A stretch of 64,000 bases of DNA, taken from the NCBI GenBank assembly GCA_947564735.1, contig CANOEC010000011.1, positions 39,471-103,470 on the forward strand. The letters are read 5' to 3'. The position numbers and the translations under genes are program-made. Positions 33,814-42,419 of this stretch are shown in pieces (the stretch's first letter is position 1; each line of letters begins with the position of its first letter). Source of the stretch: an uncultured Lachnospiraceae bacterium. GTDB lineage: Bacteria; Bacillota; Clostridia; Lachnospirales; Lachnospiraceae. A model generated the notes under the pieces. That model made no database searches and was not told where the DNA came from. It worked only from the letters and a program-made list of their open reading frames with translations.

Positions 33814-34842
33814 TCAGTCATCCTCCAGCCGGAACATTTCCTTCGGTATATATTGAATCAGCTCCCGGATTTGATACTTGTCCTTGATTTCCTCGGGAAG
33901 ATTTGGATAAAACGTTATCGACGCATACTCAAAAACCCGGTTTCCCCACAAATTATCCGTCATGAACAAATATCCATAATAATCCTCATCATAGTGGATA
34001 TGACATGATAACTCCCTAATCAAATGCAGGACAACCGCTATTTCCGGCGTCAATTTTTCCCTCTGTAAAATCACATCATACTCCGCATCAAATATCAGCC
34101 CTGCCACTTCCGCCGGCTGTCCGTCTATGAGCAGTTCCATGGCAAGATTCAAATAATCCTTAACCGCTCCTTTAAAAGAATGCGACAACGGTAGATTCTT
34201 AATCCCGTTCTTTTGTAACTGTAAAATCGTCCTCATAAAATATAAGATGACTTCATCGGACAATCTGCTCCCATATTTTTGCCTAATGCTTTTCGTCAAG
34301 TCCTCTTTAAGAATCGCGTAATAGGTCTTGTCTTCAATTCCTTGATTGTTTTTACCCGCCGCCCGTAAAGTTCCTTCGTATTTCATCCCGGCTTTTTCCA
34401 TGACTCTGCCTGATTTTGCGTTATTATAGTCATGCGTTGCCACCACACGGTTCATCCCGACTTCTTCTATGAGATAACGGATGACTGCACGCAATGCCTC
34501 CGGCATGATACCCTGTCCCCACCATGCCCGCGACATACAGTAGCCAACCTCTGCTGCCGCAACTGTTCCATCCTGCTTCACGACAGAAATATTACCAATG
34601 ACCTGCTTTGCATCCTTGTGCTCAATTACCCAGTTATAATACGAAGAATCCACATATTTCCCAATCCACCCGGCAACCAGCATCCTTGTAAAATCAACGT
34701 TGGTATGTGGCTGCCATGTCAAAAATTTTGTCACTTCCGGGTCGGAAGCCCAGTTATGAAACATCTGCTCTGCATCGTCTATCCGGAACTTTCTAAGTAT
34801 CAGTCTGTCCGTTTCCAGCATCTTGGTTCCTTTGTGCTGCAT
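33814..34842 (-). CDS. GNAT acetyltransferase with C-terminal extension of unknown fold
   Basis: A ~342-residue protein. The N-terminal ~175 residues form a RimJ/RimL-like GNAT acetyltransferase (ETDRLILRKFRIDDAE; acetyl-CoA loop region RAWWGQGIMPEALRA; ATHDYNNAKSGRVMEKAGM). The remaining ~165 residues are a separate acidic, helical domain I do not recognise. The ATG at 34842 follows GGAGGGG by 7 bases; the longer frame is not used. The fusion suggests the acetyltransferase acts on, or is controlled by, a specific partner bound by the tail (inference). Confidence 0.82.
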   Translation of the reverse strand: MQHKGTKMLETDRLILRKFRIDDAEQMFHNWASDPEVTKFLTWQPHTNVDFTRMLVAGWIGKYVDSSYYNWVIEHKDAKQVIGNISVVKQDGTVAAAEVGYCMSRAWWGQGIMPEALRAVIRYLIEEVGMNRVVATHDYNNAKSGRVMEKAGMKYEGTLRAAGKNNQGIEDKTYYAILKEDLTKSIRQKYGSRLSDEVILYFMRTILQLQKNGIKNLPLSHSFKGAVKDYLNLAMELLIDGQPAEVAGLIFDAEYDVILQREKLTPEIAVVLHLIRELSCHIHYDEDYYGYLFMTDNLWGNRVFEYASITFYPNLPEEIKDKYQIRELIQYIPKEMFRLEDD

Positions 34843-35012
34843 AGAGTCTCCCCTCCTTCTTAAAACCGTATATTTGTGTTTAGTATACACTATCTTATCA
34901 TTCTTTGATATATAATATTTTTCAATAGGATATCAATCATTATCGTGAAAGATAAACATGAAAGAGAATCAACGGAGACAGCGGCAGACAACGGCAACGA
35001 ACTACAAACCTC

Positions 35013-35041
35013 TTGCATAAATTCAATAACTATTCTATAAT
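35013..35041 (+). promoter_or_regulatory. Promoter in the 451-base gap before the Rpn gene
   Basis: TTGCAT (35013-35018), 17 bases, TATAAT (35036-35041). It would give a leader of about 245 nt for the nuclease gene. I see no gene or structured element in the rest of 34843-35293. Confidence 0.5.
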
Positions 35042-35293
35042 AAAATCATATTGCACAGGACATTATCTTAACTGTGCATCCAGACGATTCCGGCAGGAAT
35101 CACAGCCGTATTTTCTGATATTGGCTGAATACCCATATACAACTTAAATCCGGCAGACTAAATCTGTACTGCATGATTTGAAAGCAGACTTTTCTCATTA
35201 CCCGCGAACGGTCCTTCTTGCCGCACGCGATTCTGACGCATATCTTCTGCTCCAATCCGTTCTGCCACTGTTCACATCGAAAGGAGACCCTTA

Positions 35294-36322
35294 ATGACAA
35301 ATCAAAAAAAACCGGTACACAGACACCAACCCCAGATTTCCAACAGCAAGCCCCATGACAGCAGCAGCAAGCTCATCTTTGGCAACGCACAGCTCTGTTC
35401 TCAATTCTTAAGAAACTACATAGACATCCCGCTTTTAAAAAATGTACGGGCGGAAGATATCGAAGATGTCACGGAGCGGTATGTTCCCATGTTTACCGAA
35501 GAAAGGAACTCAGATACGGTAAAACGTATAAAATTGCCGGAAAATAATACATTATTTTTTATCTCGCTTATTGAACATAAGACCAAGGTCGATTATAATG
35601 TGAGTATGCAGCTTCTCCGTTATATGGTCTATATCTGGGAAGATTATGAGAAAGAAATGGAACGGCAGAAGAAAGGCATCAGCAGAAGCAAAGATTTCAA
35701 ATATCCGCCCATCCTTCCCATCGTATACTATGAAGGAAGGGGCAGGTGGAGTGCGCCGCGCAGTTTGCAGGAGCGAATCGTATTCAACAAAGCATTTGAA
35801 CCGTTCACACCTAAATTTTTCTATAAGCTAATTGAACTAAATTCCTACAGTATTGGACAATTGGCCGAGAAAAATGACGAACTGTCTCTAGTAATGCTCA
35901 TCAACCGGCTGCAAAGCATTGAAGAATTTAAAAAACTGAACTTACCCAATGACTATTTTAAAAACCTGTCGGAACATTCCACGGAGGAAGTACTTGGCAT
36001 CGTTGCAAAAGTAACTGCAGCCATGCTACGGCACCTACACCTGCCTGAAGAAGAAGTGGAAATGTTTACGGAACAGGTAAAGGAGCGTAAAATGGCAGTA
36101 TTATTCGAGCATTTCAAGGATGTTGATATCCCTGCCGAAAGGAGAAAAGCGCGTACAGAGGGACATGCAGAGGGACACGCGGAAGGTCTTGTAGAGGGCG
36201 AAGCACGTCTCGCCAAACTCACACAGTTTCTTTTGCAGTCAAACCGCATGGATGATTTGACGAAAGCGCTTATCGACTCAGCATACCGGGAAGTATTATA
36301 CAAAGAGACGGGTTTAATATAA
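35294..36322 (+). CDS. Rpn-family PD-(D/E)XK nuclease (transposase-like)
   Basis: A 342-residue protein of the YhgA/Rpn (transposase_31, PDDEXK) family. The N-terminal half contains the family pattern: SSSKLIFGNAQLCSQFLRNY, then DVTERYVPMF, then the nuclease strand with FISLIEHKTKVDYNVSMQL and a later ILPIVYYEGRGRWSAP. A repeat-rich tail (EGHAEGHAEGLVEGEA) is typical. E. coli Rpn proteins are DNA endonucleases that promote RecA-independent recombination. The ATG follows AAAGGAG. It stands alone between a promoter and a terminator. Confidence 0.88.
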   Translation: MTNQKKPVHRHQPQISNSKPHDSSSKLIFGNAQLCSQFLRNYIDIPLLKNVRAEDIEDVTERYVPMFTEERNSDTVKRIKLPENNTLFFISLIEHKTKVDYNVSMQLLRYMVYIWEDYEKEMERQKKGISRSKDFKYPPILPIVYYEGRGRWSAPRSLQERIVFNKAFEPFTPKFFYKLIELNSYSIGQLAEKNDELSLVMLINRLQSIEEFKKLNLPNDYFKNLSEHSTEEVLGIVAKVTAAMLRHLHLPEEEVEMFTEQVKERKMAVLFEHFKDVDIPAERRKARTEGHAEGHAEGLVEGEARLAKLTQFLLQSNRMDDLTKALIDSAYREVLYKETGLI

Positions 36323-36335
36323 AACCATTAATCAG

Positions 36336-36380
36336 ACCGGAATATACCAACTCTTTCTGCTCTGGTATATTCCGGTTTTG
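36336..36380 (+). terminator. Terminator after the Rpn gene
   Basis: ACCGGAATATACCA and TGGTATATTCCGGT form a perfect 14-base stem with a 13-base loop, followed by TTTTG. The ABC permease gene converges from the right, so it may serve both. Confidence 0.8.
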
Positions 36381-36412
36381 ATTATTTATGGGTTATTATA
36401 TATTGCGTCACA

Positions 36413-38524
36413 TCAAATTTCCAACTGTCTCTTAATCGTCCGAACCGAAACCCGGTAGACCACATAAACAATTGTAGCAAGAACTCCCAATATTCCAAGG
36501 CAGACAAACATTGCAAGAATCTCTGTTAAAAGCAGCCTATTGTCATTGCCGTACAAAATCATGACGAAAAACATATAAATTGCAGTCATACCAATTATTG
36601 CCGGTACTTGAAAGACATTTTTGCACTGGCTGCGTATTTCCTTATGCAAAAACTGCGGCGAAGCTCCCAGCTTCTTAAGGTCATCGAAAATATATCGGTT
36701 ATTCAGCGCAATTGTCTGACAGCGTGTGTAGCATACCACCAATGCCGTAAGCATACATACAATGCAGATAAAAAGGAACATCATAAACAGCACTGCCATA
36801 CTGCGAAGATAATCATTCTGGCTTAAAACCCTGAACTGCGGCTGATATGCCCAAAAGACTCTGAACTGAAAGGAATCCTTATGTTCATAACTGACTGCTG
36901 ACATATCCTCTGTGTCTCCCCAATAGACCTCTCCTGCCTCATTATCGCGAATCTTTTGTACCCGATCATAATAGTTCGGAAGCTCACAGCTTTTGTCGAA
37001 AGAGTACACGAAAAGATTATAAAACGCATTTGCAAACTGATAATCATCCTTACCATCAATATTGAACTGTACAAAACGCCCTTTCCAATCATCCGTCAAC
37101 CCCTCTGAAATCAGTGCATAGTCTTCATTGGAAAGCACGGAACAGCCAATCTGGTCACACAAAAGATCATGATACAGATATCCGGCAAACTCTGTGTCAA
37201 GCTGCTTGCGGGTAACCATATTGGTAAACTCACGCGCGCTATTATTTACATATAGTGACGTTTCGTCCATATCTATAATATTCATATAAGTACCCGGTTC
37301 TACATCCGCCTCCTGTCCGGTCAGCATGCGGTATGCATCTTCGGAAAGAACTTTTTCTTCACCTGCCATTGGAACATATTCGATATCATAATGGCTGCTC
37401 CCCTCTTCTTCTACAATCGTCCTTTCTCCCATTCCCAGCGTGATATATTCACACTCACCCCAATCCTTCAGGGTAAGCTGATATTTATTGCCAAGCGCTT
37501 CTACCGCCTCCCTATCCGGAACATTCTGATCCGCCCGGTAATGATAGAAATAATCATACGCTTGATTCGCATAACGAACCAGCGCGGAAACAGCACTTGC
37601 AGGCAGATAGAATATTCCGAAGCAGGCTCCAGCAATCAGCAGCGTAATTACAATCAGGTTATTGACCGTCTGTTTTCCTTGAAATTTCATCATGCTTCTG
37701 GAAATAATATTTCTGTAAGGATTCTTTCTGTTGTTCCTCCAGCCGTGTACTACCGTATGCAGCATAACCATATAAAGTCCGACCAAAGCCGGCGCATAAA
37801 AAATGCCCAGCCATGATGGCGGATACATATGAAGCCAGTCATGGCACAAAGATGGTGTTCCATACCCAAGCGCCGCGCCGACAAAAATTAAAACCATTCC
37901 CACTGAACCGCACCATTTTCCTAACTCCTTGACCGGCTCATTGATATGTTCTTCCCGAATGACTTCCATGATGTTGGTCTTTCTCAGATACCGCCATGCC
38001 GTCAGGCAAGCAAATCCTACTACCAGCAAGAAAAACAAAAACGACACAATCAGACATTTCAGGTCAAAAGAAAGCACCATGTCCGAACTGTCTATCAGAA
38101 CCAGCCGAAACCCCTGCCAGATTACCCACACAAAAGGAAATCCCGCGACAATGCCTGCCAAGGCGGAAACGCTGCTTAAGACAAATACCTCCCGAAATAA
38201 TCCCGGCGCCAACCGTTTCCTCGACGCGCCAAGCGCCATCAAAATACCGAGCTGACCGGATTTATGCCGGAAAAATAACCCCAGTGCATAAATTGTAAAA
38301 ACAACACATCCAATCAGCGTCATGACAAATATCATATACATCTGCTTTGCGCTGTCTCCGCCTTCCGGAAAAACATTTTGTACCGTCGGAGAAAACATTA
38401 ACGCCGAATACGCCGAAATAATCATAAGCGCCATAAAATTACAAAACAGGTACAGATGAGACTGTTTCCTATCTGCTTTTTGCAATTTTTGTTCCATTTG
38501 TTTCATATTCATTATATGTGCCAT
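36413..38524 (-). CDS. FtsX-like ABC transporter permease, BceB-like
   Basis: A ~703-residue integral membrane protein with FtsX-like permease domains near 60-190 and 590-700 (GILMALGASRKRL in the first) and about 10 predicted helices. A large extracellular domain (about 330-590) between the two halves is the layout of BceB-type antimicrobial-peptide detoxification permeases. The ATG at 38524 lies 6 bases after GGAGG; the first in-frame ATG, 6 bases earlier, leaves no spacing. It forms an operon with the ATPase gene upstream. A LytTR/GHKL pair is divergent, unlike the OmpR-type pair usual for BceAB. Confidence 0.9.
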   Translation of the reverse strand: MAHIMNMKQMEQKLQKADRKQSHLYLFCNFMALMIISAYSALMFSPTVQNVFPEGGDSAKQMYMIFVMTLIGCVVFTIYALGLFFRHKSGQLGILMALGASRKRLAPGLFREVFVLSSVSALAGIVAGFPFVWVIWQGFRLVLIDSSDMVLSFDLKCLIVSFLFFLLVVGFACLTAWRYLRKTNIMEVIREEHINEPVKELGKWCGSVGMVLIFVGAALGYGTPSLCHDWLHMYPPSWLGIFYAPALVGLYMVMLHTVVHGWRNNRKNPYRNIISRSMMKFQGKQTVNNLIVITLLIAGACFGIFYLPASAVSALVRYANQAYDYFYHYRADQNVPDREAVEALGNKYQLTLKDWGECEYITLGMGERTIVEEEGSSHYDIEYVPMAGEEKVLSEDAYRMLTGQEADVEPGTYMNIIDMDETSLYVNNSAREFTNMVTRKQLDTEFAGYLYHDLLCDQIGCSVLSNEDYALISEGLTDDWKGRFVQFNIDGKDDYQFANAFYNLFVYSFDKSCELPNYYDRVQKIRDNEAGEVYWGDTEDMSAVSYEHKDSFQFRVFWAYQPQFRVLSQNDYLRSMAVLFMMFLFICIVCMLTALVVCYTRCQTIALNNRYIFDDLKKLGASPQFLHKEIRSQCKNVFQVPAIIGMTAIYMFFVMILYGNDNRLLLTEILAMFVCLGILGVLATIVYVVYRVSVRTIKRQLEI

Positions 38525-38538
38525 AATCATCCTCCACC

Positions 38539-39303
38539 TCAGAGCTTCAAGCTATTTTCCCTATCATTCATACTCATTTCCTTAATAACATCCAGCAATT
38601 CATCTTGAAATGCCCCACGTTCACCATTTTTCTCCAGCTGACGGTAAATGCTTCCGTCTTTTAACAGAATCACGCGATCACAGAATGACGCTGCAAAACT
38701 ATCATGCGTCACCATGAAAATAGTGGCATTCATTTTTGTCTTGGCATTGCCAAATGTCTCAATGACGGTACGGCTTGCCTTGGAATCCAGATTACCGGTC
38801 GGCTCATCCGCCAGAATGATGAGCGGATTGTTAATCAAGCTTCTTGCCACCGCCGCTCTCTGCTTCTCACCGCCAGATATCTCAGCCGGATATTTGTTCA
38901 GAATATGACTGATTCCGAACATGGACGCAAGTTCATCGGCAAGCTTTTCCGCCTCGCTGCTCACTTCCCCCTGTATAATGCGCGGAATCAGAATATTCTC
39001 ACGGATTGTCAATCCGTCCAATAACATGAAATCCTGAAAGACAAATCCAAGCTTTGTATTTCTAATTTCTGCCAGCATCTCCTCGTTCTGCCCCGCAAGC
39101 TTGACACCGCCTACCGTAATACTGCCTTTGTCAAACGGAATATAACAGGAAATACAGTTTAAAAGTGTCGTCTTACCGGAGCCGGACGGTCCCATCACGG
39201 CAACAAATTCTCCCTGCGCCACATGAAAATCAACCCCTTTCAAAACCGGATACTTGTTTTTACCCACTTCATAAGATTTGTGGAGATCATTTACATACAA
39301 CAT
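38539..39303 (-). CDS. ABC transporter ATPase, BceA-like
   Basis: A 254-residue ATP-binding subunit. Walker A is GPSGSGKTT near residues 36-44, the signature ISGGEKQRAAVARSL lies near 140, and Walker B with LADEPTGNLD follows, plus the H-loop in MVTHDSF. These match the MacB/BceA/LolD group that energises FtsX-like permeases. I start it at ATG 39303 after AAAGGCGGG; the 5' extension reads as non-coding. It is 14 bases from the permease start, so the two subunits are co-expressed. Confidence 0.95.
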   Translation of the reverse strand: MLYVNDLHKSYEVGKNKYPVLKGVDFHVAQGEFVAVMGPSGSGKTTLLNCISCYIPFDKGSITVGGVKLAGQNEEMLAEIRNTKLGFVFQDFMLLDGLTIRENILIPRIIQGEVSSEAEKLADELASMFGISHILNKYPAEISGGEKQRAAVARSLINNPLIILADEPTGNLDSKASRTVIETFGNAKTKMNATIFMVTHDSFAASFCDRVILLKDGSIYRQLEKNGERGAFQDELLDVIKEMSMNDRENSLKL

Positions 39304-39482
39304 AATTTTTCCCGCCTTTCTTTTCAATCGGAAGTGGAAGCAGTCAAAAAACATATATCTATAAAAACATTGATACAAATAGTATTTACCGACGTTTTTT
39401 CCACTTGGTTGATTGTGATGGATACACCATACCACAGAAATACAACCCGACACGTGGCACCCGTCATAATCGACCGCTCTTA

Positions 39483-39544
39483 TGTAAAGTTTGTCATCTC
39501 CATACAAACTTTGTAAAATTTGACCGCGCGGAATGTAAAGTTTG
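39483..39544 (+). promoter_or_regulatory. Direct repeats, candidate LytTR binding sites
   Basis: TGTAAARTTTG occurs three times in the same orientation at 39483-39493, 39512-39522 and 39534-39544. The last two are 22 bases apart, the spacing used by LytTR regulators that bind two turns of the helix. They sit in the intergenic region between the divergent ABC operon and the LytTR/GHKL operon. The likely -10 box for the latter is TATGAT (39585-39590), with no good -35, as expected for an activated promoter. Confidence 0.55.
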
Positions 39545-39656
39545 GTTTTTCAAAAAAGAAATGAAAATACTATTCAGAGAAAAATATGATACACTAAAAT
39601 AAAACCATCCGGCTCCTCTCAAAGAAGTGCCAATTCAACCGGAAAAGGAGAAAGAA

Positions 39657-40373
39657 ATGCTTAGAATAGCGATATGCGATGACGAAACGGAATCAAGAGA
39701 CGCTCTGCGGTTCCAGCTGGAAAAAATTCTGGTAGAAGATACGGAGCAAATTGTTTATGAATTTTCTTCCGGGACAAATGCTGCATCATGGCTTGCAAAG
39801 CATCCGGGGGAACTGGATTTACTCTTTCTGGATGTGGAAATGACCGGATTAAACGGCATGGAAACTGCCGGACGGATTAGGGAAACCGACACCAATCTGA
39901 TTATCGTATTCGTGACCGGATATGCCGACTATGTGTTCGACGGTTACAGGGTAGGCGCCTTGGATTATCTGATAAAACCCGTTCCCATGCCAAAACTACA
40001 GGAGCTGCTCCATCGGGTGCGCGTAAAACTTACTTCGGAAGAAGCACATACCTTTACGGTAAAAACCATGGACGGCACATGGCGCTTTCCTCTGCGCGAT
40101 ATTCTGTATTTTTATTCCGACAGAAGAAAAGTAATCCTTGTCACTGCCAAGGGCGAATATCCTTTTTATGCAAAATTGGATGATATCGAGACCAGACTTG
40201 CTCCTTCTTTCGTCAGAATCCACCAGCGCTATCTGGTCAATCCGTCGGCTGTAGATTATCTGAAATCGGACTCTGTCACACTGGCAAATGCCCAGCTTCC
40301 GTGCAGCCGGAAATACAAAGAAGCCGCTGTGTCAAAAATTGCCAAATCTATGTTGGGAGGTCTGGGACAATGA
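39657..40373 (+). CDS. LytTR-family response regulator
   Basis: A 238-residue regulator with an N-terminal receiver domain (RIAICDDET, phospho-Asp in LDLLFLDVEMTGLNG near residue 59, Lys in DYLIKPV) and a C-terminal LytTR DNA-binding domain (about 135-235; APSFVRIHQRYLVNP). LytTR domains bind direct repeats, and candidate sites lie just upstream. The ATG at 39657 follows AAAAGGAG. Its stop codon overlaps the start of the kinase gene (ATGA), so the pair is translationally coupled. Divergent from the ABC transporter it probably controls. Confidence 0.94.
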   Translation: MLRIAICDDETESRDALRFQLEKILVEDTEQIVYEFSSGTNAASWLAKHPGELDLLFLDVEMTGLNGMETAGRIRETDTNLIIVFVTGYADYVFDGYRVGALDYLIKPVPMPKLQELLHRVRVKLTSEEAHTFTVKTMDGTWRFPLRDILYFYSDRRKVILVTAKGEYPFYAKLDDIETRLAPSFVRIHQRYLVNPSAVDYLKSDSVTLANAQLPCSRKYKEAAVSKIAKSMLGGLGQ

Positions 40374-41782
40374 GCAGGTTTATATCTCTTCTGTTGTGGG
40401 TCTGTATTACTTCGTGCAATGCATGGTTAATTATGCAGGCGATGGCATATTTAATCCGCCCCAAACAAAATAGGCGGTTTTTGAGGCACTGTGTCATGTT
40501 TACCAGCTGCTTTATTCTGAGCAGCACGATAATCTTTATCGGCGATCCATTTAATATTCTCGTAGTAACCCCTTTGTTCATGGCAGTCGTTTTTATTATC
40601 TACGAGGGCAGCTTCTGGAAGAGAGTTACCCTCGGGGCAATGTATGCCAGCACCATTCTCTCTTTCAATATCCTGCGTGATAACTACTGCAAACCACTGT
40701 TTGCAAAACTGGAAGCTTTCCTGTTTCCGGAACACCGGATTCTCTACAATGAATATATCACTGAAGAGTTATCACTGGATTTTATAAGAACCGTCTCTGT
40801 ATTTACAAGCCTTCTGTTTACCCTGTTTCTATATGCCAGCACCAGAAAGTCCGCGCCGGACAAGGATTATACAATTTCAGACGACTTATGGAAGCTGCTG
40901 TTGCTGCTTACAATGGCACCCTTTGGAATTGTACTTTGCATCTGCATCTTACCCGAAGCTGACCGCCAGATTTATTCTGCTTGGCCGCATTATTATATTA
41001 CATCCGTCACGTATCTTTTGCTTACGCTGATTGCTATTTTCTCTTTTGTCATCCTGCTTCGATGCATCATCGTTCTGGCAAAACAGCAGAAACTGGAACA
41101 ACAGAATATGCTCACAGAGATTAACCGGACTTATTATGAAACCATGGAACAACAACACTTTGAGATACGACGTTTAAAGCACGATTTGGCAAATCATTTG
41201 CAGGTATTATCGGCTTTACCGGAAGAGGACCGAGATGCATATCTGTCTGACCTGACAGAAAACGCCGCAATCACGCAGACCATATCCTACTGTACAGACA
41301 CCACCGTCAATGCGGTATTAACCGTAAAAAAGAGCCTAATGGAACGACACGACATCTTAATGAAAACTGTTATTGATATTCCTGTCGAACTGCCTTTTGA
41401 CAAGACCGATCTCTGCGCCCTTTATGCCAATGCCTTAGATAATGCCATAGAAGCATGTCTGAAGCTTCCGAAGGCTGAACGCATAATCAACTTAAAGAGC
41501 AAAGCGCAGAAGGGATTATTCTGCCTTGAAGTCACAAATCCGCTCCCGTCTCTCGCCGAAATCAGCCCCGGACAAATCGAACAAAAACCAAAAGAAAATG
41601 CGTATATGAAACTTAAAAATGCTTTGCAGGAAAGCGTCATTCCGTCAACCTCAAAATCCGACAAGCATAACCATGGTTTTGGTCTGAAAAGTATCAATGA
41701 AATTGTCGAACGGTATCACGGTTCTCTGGAATTAAAAGCTGAAAATCAAGCATTTAACCTGTTTTTGTACATTCCGCTGTAA
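40370..41782 (+). CDS. GHKL sensor histidine kinase (AgrC-like)
   Basis: A 470-residue kinase of the HPK10/AgrC group. About six transmembrane helices occupy the first 260 residues. The dimerisation helix carries the phospho-His in RRLKHDLANHLQ, and the GHKL ATPase domain has NALDNAIEAC and a glycine box (HGFGLKSINEI). The start codon overlaps the regulator stop, and GGGAGG lies 9 bases before it. With its LytTR partner and the adjacent BceAB-like transporter it probably senses an antimicrobial or signal peptide (inference). Confidence 0.92.
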   Translation: MSRFISLLLWVCITSCNAWLIMQAMAYLIRPKQNRRFLRHCVMFTSCFILSSTIIFIGDPFNILVVTPLFMAVVFIIYEGSFWKRVTLGAMYASTILSFNILRDNYCKPLFAKLEAFLFPEHRILYNEYITEELSLDFIRTVSVFTSLLFTLFLYASTRKSAPDKDYTISDDLWKLLLLLTMAPFGIVLCICILPEADRQIYSAWPHYYITSVTYLLLTLIAIFSFVILLRCIIVLAKQQKLEQQNMLTEINRTYYETMEQQHFEIRRLKHDLANHLQVLSALPEEDRDAYLSDLTENAAITQTISYCTDTTVNAVLTVKKSLMERHDILMKTVIDIPVELPFDKTDLCALYANALDNAIEACLKLPKAERIINLKSKAQKGLFCLEVTNPLPSLAEISPGQIEQKPKENAYMKLKNALQESVIPSTSKSDKHNHGFGLKSINEIVERYHGSLELKAENQAFNLFLYIPL

Positions 41783-41887
41783 TAAAAAGTAAAATATTCA
41801 GCACTTTAAGAACAAGCTCCTTCCAGATACAAAAATTATTACGACACTCTGAACAAAAAATCTAAAAAAGTTTATAGATTATGCCTA

Positions 41888-42117
41888 TTTACATTTTGCA
41901 AAACGCCATATATTATATTCTCACAATAAGTTTATAAATATATGTAGGCTGGAAGGAGGGGGCGCAACACCATAACGAAAGAATTTTTCAAACGACTGAC
42001 TAAAGCTTGTGTTTTTGGGAAACCTGCGTATAGGGGAATTGTAATGAATCCGGAGTTGGCTAATAAAATATTATATTTTTCATAATGTCAATGACGATTA
42101 AAGGAGGAAATGATTTT
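41888..42117 (+). promoter_or_regulatory. Promoter and long leader of the HPr-like gene
   Basis: TTTACA (41888-41893), 17 bases, TATTAT (41911-41916), then a ~195-nt leader. The leader holds AAGGAGGGGG (about 41953-41962), with no standard start codon at the usual distance, and a second ribosome site AGGGG followed by a 13-codon frame (42044-42085, beginning MNPELANK). The HPr-like gene starts 32 bases after that frame. The rest of 41783-42117 shows nothing I can name. Confidence 0.45.
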
Positions 42118-42342
42118 ATGCAGCAGGTAAATGTCAAGTTTAACAGTGTTAATCAGATTCGACAGTTTGTGGATATAATTGATAAGTTTGATTCAACTTT
42201 CGATTTGGGCGAAGGACGCCGGACTGTTGATGCCAAGTCCATACTGGGGGTAATGGCTTTAGATTTAACCAGACCGCTTAGACTCAGATACGATTCGGAA
42301 GATGCGGCAATCAGGGAGAAACTTGCTCCCTTCATATATTAG
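42118..42342 (+). CDS. HPr-like protein lacking the phosphorylated histidine
   Basis: A 74-residue protein of HPr fold and length. The region around the regulatory Ser46 is recognisable (VDAKSILGVMALDL), but the active-site His15 segment GLHARPA is replaced by SVNQIRQ, and the protein has no His at all. It cannot serve as the usual PTS phosphocarrier. Like Crh of Bacillus, which also lacks His15, it could act by Ser phosphorylation on transcription or metabolism (inference). The ATG follows AAAGGAGG by about 10 bases, and a strong terminator follows. Confidence 0.8.
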   Translation: MQQVNVKFNSVNQIRQFVDIIDKFDSTFDLGEGRRTVDAKSILGVMALDLTRPLRLRYDSEDAAIREKLAPFIY

Positions 42343-42350
42343 TAAATATT

Positions 42351-42383
42351 AACGGAGGCGTAAGATTGTACGCCTCCGTTTTC
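42351..42383 (+). terminator. Terminator after the HPr-like gene
   Basis: AACGGAGGCGTA and TACGCCTCCGTT form a perfect 12-base stem with a 6-base loop, then TTCATTT. It lies 9 bases after the stop codon. Confidence 0.85.
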
Positions 42384-42419
42384 ATTTGGTATCTTTGGTA
42401 TCACTTGTTCTATCTAATT

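Noticed and set aside
35294-36322. Rpn-family protein as an insertion sequence transposase
   Set aside because: The protein has the PD-(D/E)XK family pattern and a promoter and terminator of its own, but no terminal inverted repeats or target duplication are visible.
41923-42117. Known riboswitch (c-di-GMP, glycine, cobalamin, ZTP or fluoride type) in the HPr-like leader
   Set aside because: None of the conserved core motifs I know for these classes is present.
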